DNA of 64,000 nucleotides, from positions 23,166,893 through 23,230,892 of the forward strand of contig NC_092646.1 of NCBI RefSeq assembly GCF_039555335.1, in the 5' to 3' direction. The notes beneath the pieces are model-generated. The model had not been told where the DNA came from. It ran no database searches and was given only the letters and a program-made list of their open reading frames with translations. The DNA comes from Amphiura filiformis (lineage: Eukaryota; Echinodermata; Ophiuroidea; Amphilepidida; Amphiuridae). Within the stretch, counting starts at the first letter, position 1, and every line of letters begins with the position of its first letter. Made by a program: the position numbers and the translations under genes. Positions 50,301 through 62,300 of the stretch are shown here, piece after piece.

Positions 50301-53300
50301 AAACACTGGTTCAACATGTACTGTTATTACATTTTGTCCTGTGGCACTGTTCCACATGGCACAACCATGGAGCTCAACATGCACTAATCAAAGTAATCTA
50401 GTTAATAATACATTTTGTCCTGTGACACTATTCCACTCGGGACAAACACTGGTTCAACATGTTATTACATTTTGTCAGTAATCTAGTTAATAATACATTT
50501 TGTCCTGTGGCACTATTCCACTTGGGACAAACACTGGTTCAACGTGTACTGTTATTACATTTTGTCCTGTGGCACTGTTCCACTTGGGACAAACACTGGT
50601 GCAACATGTAATATTATTACATTTTGTCCTGCGGCACTGTCCACTTGGGACAACCATGGGGCTCAACATGCACTAATCAAAGTAATCTAGTTAATAATAC
50701 ATTTTGTCCTGTGGCACTTTTCCACTTGGGACAAACACTGCATGGTTCAACATGTACTGTTATTACATTTTGTCCTGTGGCACTATTCCACTTGGGACAA
50801 ACACTTGTTCAACATGTACTGTTATTACATTTTGTCCTATGGCACTGGTCTACTTGGGATAACCATGGGGTTCAACATGCACTAAAGTAATCTAGTTAAT
50901 AATACATTTTGTCCTGTGGCACTGTTCCACTTGGGACAAACACTGCATGGTTCAACATGTACTGTTATTACATTTTGTCCTGTGGCACTATTCCACTTGG
51001 GACAAACACTTGTTCAACATGTACTGTTATTACATTTTGTCCTGTGGCACTATTCCACTTGGGACAAACACTGGTTCAACATATATACTGAACAGTTATT
51101 ACATTTTGTCCTGTGGCACTGTTCCACATGGGACAGCCATGGAGCTCAACATGCACTAATCAAAGTAATCTAGTTGATAATACATTTTGTCCTGTGACAC
51201 TATTCCACTTGGGACAAACACTGGTTCAACATGTTATTACATTTTGTCAGTAATCTAGTTAATAATACATTTTGTCCTGTGGCACTGTTCCACTTGGGAC
51301 AACCATGGTTCAACATGCACTAATCTAGTTAATAATACATTTTTGTCCTGTGGCACTATTCCACTTGGGACAAACACTGGTTCAATGTGTACTGTTATTA
51401 CATTTTGCCCTGTGGCACCGTTCCACTTGGAACAACCATAGGGCTCAACATGCACTAATCAAAGTAATCTAGTTAATAATACATTTTGTCCTGTGGCACT
51501 TTTCCACTTGGGACAAACACTGGTTCAACATGTACTGTTATTACATTTTGTGCTGTGGCACTATTCCACTTGGGACAAACACTGGTTCAACATGTACTGT
51601 TATTACATTTTGTCCTGTGGCACTATTCCACTTGGGACAAACACTGGTTCAACATGTACTGTTATTACATTTTGTCCTGTGGCACTGTTCCACTTGGGAC
51701 AACTATGGGGTTCAACATGCACTAATCAAAGTAATCTTGTTAATAATACATTTTGTCCTGTGGCACTATTCCACTTGGGACAAACACTGGTTCAACATGT
51801 ACTGTTATTACAATTTGTCCTGTGGCACTGTTCCACTTGGGACAACCGTGGGGCTCAACATGCACTAATCAAAGCAATCTAGATAATTAATAATACATTT
51901 TGTTCTGTGGCACTATTCCACTTGGGACAAACACTGGTTCAACATGGACTGTTATTACATTTTGTCATGTGGCACTGTTCCACTTGGGACAAACACTGCA
52001 TGCAAAATATTTGTAACATCATGCAAGAGAACTGTAACTCAACACATCATACAAAACATTTGTAGCATCATGCAAGAGTACTGTAACTCAACACTGCATG
52101 CAAAACATTTGTAACATCATGCAAGAGAACTGTACTGTAACTCAACACTACATGCAATACATTCTTAACATCATGCAAGAGAACTGCAACTCAACACTGC
52201 ATGCAAAACATTTGTAACATCATGCAAGATAACTAACACAACACTACATGCAAAACATTCTTAACATCATGCAAGAGAACTGTAACTCAACACTACATGC
52301 AAAACATTTGTAACATCATGCAAGAGAACTGTAACTCAACACTACATGCAATACATTTTTAACATTATGCAAGAGAACTGCAACTCAACACTGCATGCAA
52401 AACATTTGTAACATCATGCTAGATAACTAACTCAACACTACATGCAAAACATTCTTTTAACATCATGCAAGAGAACTGTAACTCAACACTACATGCAAAA
52501 CATTTGTAACATCATGCAAGAGAATGGTAACTTAACACTACATGCAAAACATTTGTAACATCATGCAAGAGAACTGTAACTCAAGAGTCAACACTGCATG
52601 CAAAACATTTGTAACATCATGCAAGAGAACTGTAACTCAACACATACAAAACGATTGTAACACCATGCAAGAGAACTGTAACTCAACACATACAAAACAA
52701 TTGTAACACCATGCAAGAGAACTGTAACTCAACACTACATGCAAAACATTTGTAACATCATACAAGAGAACTGTAACTCAACACTACATGCAAAACATTT
52801 GTAACATCATACAAGAGAACTGTAACTCAACACTACTTGCAAAACATTCTTAACATCATGCAAGAGAACTGCAACTCAACACTGCATGCAAAACATTTGT
52901 AACATCATGCAAGATAACTAACTCAACACTGCATGCAAAACATTTGTAACATCATGCAAGAGAACTGTAACTCAACACTACATGCAAAACATTTGTAACA
53001 TCATGCAAGAGAACTGTAACCCAACACTACATGCAAAACATTTGTAACATCATGCAAGAGAACTGTAACTCAACACTTCATGCAAAACATTTGTATCATG
53101 CAAAAGAACTATAATTCAACACTACATGCAAAACATTTGTAACATCATGCAAAAGAACTATAATTCAACACTGCATGCAAAACATTTGTAACATCATGCA
53201 AGAGAACTGTAACTCAACAAATCATACAAAACAATTGTAACACAATGCAAGACAACTGTAACTCAACACATACAAAACAATTGTAACACCATGCAAGAGA

Positions 53301-56279
53301 ACTGTAACTCAACACTACATGCAAAACATTTGTAACATCATGCAAGAGAACTGTAACTCAACACTTCATGCAAAACATTTGTAACATCATGCAAGAGAAC
53401 TGTAACTCAACACTTCATGCAAAACATTTGTATCATCATGCAAAAGAACTATAATTCAACACTACATGCAAAACAATTTGTAACATCATGCAAAAGAACT
53501 AATTCAACATTTCATGCAAAACATTTGTAAGATCATGCAAAAGAACTATAATTCAACACTACATGCAAAACATTTGTAACATCATGCAAAAGAATTATAA
53601 TTCAACACTACATGCAAAACATTTGTAACATCATGCAAAATAACTATAATTCAACACTACATGCAAAACATTAATTGTAACATCATGCAACAGAACTATA
53701 ATTCAACACTACATGCAAAACATGTGTAACATCATGCAAAACTATAATTCAATACTACATGCAAAACATTTGTAACATCATGCAAAAGAACTATAATTCA
53801 ACACTACATGCAAAACATTTGTAACATCATGATGCAAAAGAACTATGATTCAACACTACATGCAAAACATGCCTAACATCATGCAAAAGAACTATAATTC
53901 AACACTACATGCAAAAGAACTATAATTCAACACTACATGCTAAACATTTGTAACATCATGCAAAAGAACTTTAATTCAACACTACATTACTCCAGACAGC
54001 ATGCAAAACTCTTGCAATGCCAATTAAGTTGCAACATAACACAAACATTTGTAACACCAATTACCCTATGCAACTCAACAGTCAAATACATTTTAATCAT
54101 TTTCAAATTTCAAACAGAATACTTATCTGAAATCATCTGAAGTGTAGTGCATTATCACATTGTTGAAGCTCTGCAGTTATATTTCAATGCGGATTCGACA
54201 TATAAAAATGGCTGGATTCAAACCATTTATTTAATGGGAAAACATGATGTCATCTTTTATCCTAGCTTAGTTCTGTGAACTTCTGTCAGGCTGGGCTCCT
54301 CTCTTCATTATTCTATCTTTAGAAGGGTAGAACCGCAGGTATCAGCATCTGAGACGCAAATTAAAAAACAGTTTTGTTTAATGTTAGCACATTCAAAAGA
54401 CAAGGCGGTTTTGAACCACAAGCCTCGCCTGCAAGTGTTTATTTGTAACATGGAAAATGGGCATAACTTTCAGTTAACTTTTGTGTGGGTGTGGGGGGGG
54501 GGTTTACACCCCATAACCCAAATACTTGCACAATGTTCTTCAGTATGATGGCATATTGAATTCGAGCTCGGATTTATTTTTCAACCATAATTAACCAATC
54601 TTACCGTTAATTAACCAGTTAAATAACCGCCGTTTATTTTAACCAGTTAATCAAGAAAGCTGGTGTCACTAACATTGAAAATAGATTTATTCACAAGACT
54701 GTAGTACCTTCAAAAATGTGTGAAGTTCATAACCTACTCAAAAACAATATTCCCTCTTAATCTGCTGTTATACTGAAATCATATTGGTTTAGGTTCATTA
54801 GGACAACTTGTAAGAGCCTGCATAAGAGCCTGCATTTAAAATTTGTGGGCCCTCATTAATTCTATAGCAAGGATGTGCCTTCAGCGTACTTTTCATGGAA
54901 CAACACGCCGATTGCACAACCAAAGACCGTAATTGGTCAATTCTCAAAAGATGCACTTGTTCCGTAAGCATGTGGTCTTGCTCGATGCAAATATCAGTGC
55001 GTACCCAAGTTGGTTGTGATGATCGAGAATTATGAGTCGGATGTCGGAAATATTGATTTTGAGACAGAGTCAATATTATTATTCAACTTCCTTTTTATTT
55101 TATTATTATGAGCAACACTAAAATGGCCATATCCCTGGAACCGTAAATCAAGTTGTAATGGCATATTTAGCAAAATAAGCTCTCAGAATGGCCAATGTAA
55201 TGAAATTGAAAAATGAATTTTGTGCTTGATCGACATCACACTCATTTCAGTCATTGTGAAATTTAAATGTTATACAGGTCCACATTTAGGTGACACTTTG
55301 TAAGACTCCAAACAAGCCAATCCTCAACAATGATTTTTCATCGGGGCTCACATAGGTATACAGGGATGTGCCACTCTAATTGAGTTCCATTTTACAAGAA
55401 AACCCTGAATGGGTCCTGATTTGCAACAAACAAAAAATCATTATATATAAGCCGTGTTCTAACAAAAATCTAAACATGTGTCCTGATTTGAAAAAAAAAA
55501 ATTGGGTTCCCTGTACCGTGCTAGTAAAAACCCCTTCACATGGACATGGTAGGGGTTTCTGAGTTCAAGCCCTGTGAAATTTAATTCAGTACCCCCCCTT
55601 TTTTTTTTTCGACGGGGGGGTGTTTACGCAATGACAGCATTTATTTGTTGTTACAGTAGGACTACATCCACTATTCAATCAATGAATGTGATAGCTTTAA
55701 AAAATGTAGGCCTGCCACGTTACCCGCCCATACATTTTTAACGGCCAACTGCGGTAGCAAGCCATTCATCATGCAGGTTGCTGTACAAACAGCAATACCA
55801 ATTTAATACCAACCATGTCATGATTAGCGTGGCAGCTCTGTGCGCGGCAGTTGGACTGTTTTGAATGCTTGCGAATTGCGGCGTTGACAGATGTTCATGT
55901 CTAACAGAGTACAAACTACTAAATTGACTTTAATAACTCACCGAACTATGCGACAATCACCCTGGAAGCTCCTGCAAACTTGTCAATATCAACTGTTATC
56001 ATAAGGTAGTCAAAAATGGTTAATTTACTTTCACTTCACCTCAATAACTTTCCCGGCAACGATCGATGCACTGCGATTATTAAAAATGGCGTTGTGTGGC
56101 CCGGTCATGTGTCTTTAACCAATCGACCAATCAGGTGGCGGCATTTTGCCACGCATGCGCTACTAACGGAAATTCAAAATAAAAAAAACCTAAAACAAAT
56201 AAATAAAATATTATGGCCTATAATTATTATAAAAGTTTTGTCAGCAATAAACAAACAAATAAATAGATAAATAAATTGA

Positions 56280-56342
<63 letters not shown>

Positions 56343-59300
56343 AAAAAATAAAAATAAATGAACTGAAAGAAAGAAAGAAAGAAAGAAAGAAAGACCACAT
56401 AAATGAATAAATAAATAATGAAATAAATGAATGAATAAATAAATAATGAAATAAAGGAATGAATAAATAAATAATGAAATAAAGGAATGAATAAATAAAT
56501 AATAAAATGAAGGAATGAATAAATAATGAAATATATGAATGAATAAATAAATAATGAAATAAATGAATAAATAAATAAATAATGAAATAAATAAATAAAT
56601 AAAAAATAAATAAATGAATGAATAAATAAATAATGAAATAAATGAATGAATAAATAAATAATGAAATAAATGAATGAATAAATAAATATTGAAATAAATA
56701 AATGAATAAATAAATAGTGAAATAAATGAATGAATAAATAAATAATGAAATAAATGAAGGAATGAATAAATAATGAAATAAATGAATGAATAAATAAATA
56801 ATGAAATAAATGAATGAATAAATGAATAATGAAATGAATGAATGAATAAATAAATAATGAAATAAATGAATGAATAAATAAATAATGAAATAAATGAATA
56901 AATGAATGAATAAATAAATAATGAATAAATGAATGAATGAATAAATAATAAATAAATGAATGAATAAATAAATAAATAATAAATGAATGAATAAATAAAT
57001 AATAAATAAATGAATGAATGAATAAATAAATAATAAATAAATGAATGAATAAATAAATAAATAATAAATAAAATGAATGAATAAATAAATAATAAATGAA
57101 TGAATGAATAATAAATAAATAATAAATGAATGAACGAATGAATAAATAAATAATAAATAAATAAAGTAATGAATAAGTAAATGAATGAATGAATAAATAA
57201 TAAAATGAATAAATAAATAAATAATAAATAAATAAATGAAGGAATAAATAAATAATGAATGAATGAATGAATGAATAAATAATAAATAAATAAAGGAATA
57301 AATAAATAAATAAATAAATAAACAAATAAATAATAAATAAATGAATGAATGAATGAATAAATAAATAATAAATAAATGAATGAATAAATAAATGAAAATA
57401 AATGAATGAATGAATAAATAATAAATAAATGAATGAATGAATGAATAAATAAATAAATAATAAATAAATGAATAAATAAATAATAAATAAATGAATGAAT
57501 AAATAAATAATAAATAAATGAATGAATAAATAATGAATGAATAAATAATAAATAAATGAATAAATAAATAATAAATAAATGAATGAATGAATAAATAAAT
57601 AATAAATAAATATTAATAAAATAAAAGTAAAAAATAATGGTATAGCAAACAAACAGCCAATTGTAAAATATAATGGTTTTTAATTTTATTAAATACAAAA
57701 TAAAAAAATAAGTAAATAAATTATAAAATAGAAAGAAAGAAAAAATTGAGGTGTGTGATAAATAGCACACCTCAAACTTGTGAGGAAAGATTGAGTGCGG
57801 AGGAGTGTGATCGCACCAGTGGCGTGGCTAGCCGGGGATGATTATGATGATGTTAGGATGATAGGCCCTAATCGTTCCCCCTCCAATTGTGGCATTCATT
57901 GCTTGGAGGGGACAGGGGCCCAGAATGGATGCTGAATTGGCCAAAACGGTGCCCCCTATCAGGCCTTGCCGTCTAGATTTTAAAGATTTTAAAATGGTAG
58001 GCCTATTCACGTTCAAATGCGCGCGAAGCGCACTAACAATTTGTACATTTCTTCGCTTTGAGTGGTACAAAATCGAATTTGCTGATTCGCTGGCTGATTT
58101 TATGAGATTCGCAGCGAGTGATATTTAATGTCCATGGCGAGTGGAAAATCGCTCACTATAGTCCATGTCCATGGCGAGTGGAAAATCGCTCACTCGAGTT
58201 TGGGCGAAGCGGCGAGCGGTGGCGAAGCGAGAGCGATCGCTCGCCTCAAACGGCAAGGCCTGTCCTATTAAAGGGTGACGCCCAGATGTTGCCCCCCCCT
58301 CAAGCGCTTCGCCACTGACTCGCATTCCTCAAAACTCAAAGGCTCCAAAGCCTGCCCACCGCCACTGGGACTGCCCCCCCCCGTGCCGTCCATTTCACTG
58401 CCAGTCCCTCCCTTCTTTTGGCTTTCCAAACAATTCCTAAATCCCATATTCAAGTTACCCTCACCCAGGGCTCATAATTATTGCACGGTCCCTAAAAGAA
58501 ATATATGATGGCTATGGCTAGTGGACATCGATTAGGGACGCACCACTAGACTTAGACTGAGGATGAAGTGTTTGAAAAAAAAAACTTACCCCATTACATG
58601 AGGAAAAAGGAAACTTTCCCCACTATCACTAGAAAAAAATAATAATAACTCCTGGGCAACATATAGACTGCGCTGCATTCCTTTTTTTTGATAAACAATT
58701 CATACGTTTCCATGCATGAAACCATTTAAAATCTATGACGAAACACATCACATCTCCAGTGACTGCCCTGCCCAGAGAAAAAAGGACTGCGGTAGTTGGA
58801 TATGACCTGTGTGACCCACCATATCTTAACACATAGACTCAACCTCTTTCATCTCGAATCTGAGATGAATGTTAATGAAGTAAAAATCAATGTGGGTGGT
58901 AAATCTTAACCAATAACAGATAGGCAAGCATACATGTTTATGCATTAGCCCAACCCACTGTGTTCACTGAACCCAAACCACGTGGGGTAGCTCTATTCAG
59001 ATTTCATTTGACAGCTTAACCATCGCGTATACGTGCGCGACGTCAAGCGTAGGCCTACTCCCGGGGGGGCACATCAAACATTTTTGGTGGGTATGCTCCC
59101 CCGGAATTTTGAGGTGGTGGGTCTTTGGGAGCTGACGGCGTACCGGTAAAAGGGGGTCTTTCGGAGCTGCGAACCGGGCTGTGAACAAGTAAAATGGGGT
59201 CTTTTGGAGCTGCGAAAAGTCAAAATCAAGGGTCTTTCTTGGCTTTTTGGTTGAAAATCACCTGAAAAAACAAGAAATATGAGGAATGAGCAATTTTTGG

Positions 59301-62300
59301 GTCTTTTAAAGCTGAAATTATCAAAATCAAGGGTCTTTCGGAGCTTTATTTTGGTCAAATATAGGGGGTCTTTCGGAGCTGCGAAACCCAAAAAGGGGGT
59401 CTTTCCGGGGGGGCATATCCGTATGGTCATTTGTGTTGAGTGCCCCCCCCCCCCCGGGGGCCTACTATACATTGTATTGGACCTTGTGCAAATAATACGC
59501 GCTGGACGGCTATTCAAACGGCTTAATTGGTAAAAACCACAGGATATGTGCATAAACACAGACCCTGCATAAACAGCCAAGACTGCATTTTTAATGAGGT
59601 AACATCATACCCACTATAGAGTGCATAGTTCATTGTATATTCGAACTACAGTAGACCAGTTTTCTCATGGATATCTGAGCTGTTGAATCAGAACAGGAAT
59701 GATGACTTTTCCATGGTCAGGTCAGAGAGATTAATCAGTTTAGGGAATGATAAATTAAACTGGTCTACTACAGTAGACTAGGCAACATATAGTGCAAAAA
59801 AAAATCTTGCCGCTTTCGGCGGCGAAAAATAAAATTGCACTGACCACACCCCCCCCGCGAAGTTTAATGGTGCGTCCCCGAGGGTGCATCGCGTAGTAAA
59901 CAACATAACGGTCATCACCTGACCCAGCAAATTCCAGATAGTCATGTACTTGTACGGCGTACAGTGTACGCTCATGTGGTTATGGCAAGCCATTGGATCC
60001 ATAACGCAATTCTTCAACGAGGGCGGCGTGAAAATGTTACAAACTCATTATGGAATTTCCACAATAGGCCTACTACATTTATTGCAAGCCATCAGATTGT
60101 CACTTGATTAGTCAATCAATACTGCAGCCAATCGTCTTGCGTTTAATAATACTAACGAATCGCGTTTGTTTGTTTGATTGTTTGTTTGCTTGTTTTGGAC
60201 AGGCCATCATGCAGTTATTGTTAACTACATGTATATTTATGCACACAACACAGGGGTACTCACAATAGGCAATTGAACCCTACTGGTAGCGCTGTGTTGT
60301 AGATATATGAGATAAACTAGTTAGCGTCATATATGAAAAAGTATAAAAGCTATGATTTTAATTACTTAGTCTTTTCAAAATATCTGAATTTTCAACCCGA
60401 TACATGCTTTAATAACGGGGGAACATACATTTGTATGAGAAAGAAATATACCATCCAAACTCCCGTGTTATTCCAATGCACATTTTGCTTCACCGGGCCG
60501 TCCTGGCTTGGTCGCAGTTGCAAGAGGGTGTCACTAAACCATATTATACAAATTTAGTACTGTATTTCAATCAAGTATATGGTTTATTCTATACATGTCA
60601 AACATCATATCATTATCATAACGGTGGACCGCCTTGATGAGTAAATGATAGCAAAGCAGTACCTCCAATCGACTGCAAAATTTACAAAATCCCATGGGAA
60701 AATTGCCAAAAAACGTCTTGTGCCCTCCCACCACCAGACCCGGTTCCCCCAAGCATGGTCGGTCCCCAAGGCCCGTAAGCAGGATTTCAATGAGAGGGGG
60801 TTCTGATTTTGAAAAGGTGGACTTTTTTCCAAGGAGGGGGGGGCGATTTTATTGTCCAAAAACGTAAAAATCTGAAATTCTGACATTTTGCGTGCGGGCC
60901 TGGGCGACCGCACCGCATCGCCCAATACCCCCGCCCATACCCCACGTCGGATGACCCGCGCTACGCCACTGCCGGACTCCTGCGGCAGCGGTAGGCCTAT
61001 ATATAGAGTGGAAACCAAATGCAAAATGCTCGAACCCGGTACCTCATGCAATTATGCAATCGAGGACATTACGGCTAACCCGCCGCGCCCTGAATGCTCG
61101 TATATCACAATGCGTGTGGAAACAACAACGCCTCTGTGCAAAATCTAATAGGCCTATCTGAACTCGTAAAAGAGTTTTTCTAAAGGAAAGTTACGAAAGG
61201 CTGCAAAATTGGTGGGATGGTGTAACTTAATGGAACTGAGAGTTTTGAGGGAAATCAAATATGACGCGACTACCGTTTTTAGATCACTAAAAACCTGCTT
61301 GCAAGGTTTAAAATGACGCTAAACAACAATTTGCTAAAATTGAAGTTTAGAAATACTGAATATGCAAATTAGTCGTTAGAAATCCAAATTGAATTTGCAA
61401 CAATACAAAAGATAAATAAAAACATATTTTTCTTAAATAAAATAGCTTTATTAACCAGTTTATACTATACAAATTTGTCACAATTGCCTCCTAAAAACAA
61501 TAAATTACAAAGAAATTGCATGCATTAGGAAAATATAGAAAATATTACAAGTAATTTCAATTTATATTGTCCACGTCTGTATCTATGAATATGAATCATA
61601 AAATGAGTACCGAATGTCCAATTTCTTTCAAATAAAAGCAAATTGAAGCTGAAATTTCAAAGAAATTAAATATGAGAAAATTCTTAAATGAGTTAAATTC
61701 TAAATTGTCCCCTTAAAAAGACATGTTATCATTGGAGTCCTTGAAAAAGACATTGAACTAAAAAAAAGCACAACCAGGATAGAGTGACCATTTAATAAAG
61801 GGTCTATGGTTTAAATCAACAAACAGCACACAAACAAACACTTTGACCACAATGGCTTGCCATATTCGGTCGGTTTGCAGCTGGGCGTATGGAGGAGTCG
61901 AGGCATAGATGTTTTCCCATGCACGAATACCATCACTTGCAGCGACCGCAGGCTGGCGACCTGGCAGGGGCAGCAGGCGACTCGCCATTGTGAGATGATT
62001 CCGAATTCTTGTTGGTTCTATTGTTCATGTTGATTGCCCTGTTTAATTGTCAAAAATTAATTAGATCCGAACTGTACATCCAGGATAAATATTTTACACT
62101 GCTGAATTAGACCTAAATTATGTTTTAATTTGATTTCAGAAATGGTAAATGTACGAATAGAAGTTGCAAATTAAATTACTTCATAGACCTGTACAGTCTT
62201 CGCTTTTGTGAATGCTACCGGTATTTAGCCTACTTTTTATAATTATCTTTTACGATATTATAATAATCTTATAGGCCTATGTGGGATTCCCCTTTTGCAC

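Noticed and set aside
49213-51882. Several overlapping open frames of 60-179 codons with repeats like CPVALFHLGQ
   Set aside because: They follow the satellite A monomer in all three frames; no start, splice or codon evidence, and frames shift with monomer indels.
48955-53990. Possible CRISPR array
   Set aside because: The context is eukaryotic and the units are full tandem repeats without unique spacers; no cas genes.
55940-55975. Micro-exon between exon 1 and exon 2 of the receptor
   Set aside because: Splice-like ends exist, but entry in phase 0 gives a stop within five codons and its length does not repair the phase of the 47.6-kb exon.
56174-57770. Open frames of 492 and 509 codons on the - strand rich in F, I, Y, L and S
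   Set aside because: They are two frames of the same TTTA/TTCA microsatellite; the peptide simply repeats FIYLFI/SFIYLF and two frames are open at once.
59074-59580. 168-codon open frame with repeated RKTP/KDPL blocks
   Set aside because: The peptide periodicity comes from the GCAGCTCCGAAAGACCC subrepeats, and the inverted copy at 34.7 kb does not maintain the same frame.
60605-61148. Overlapping open frames of 148 codons (-) and 86 codons (+)
   Set aside because: Antiparallel frames on GC-rich dispersed-repeat DNA, with no domain and no splice context linking to exons.
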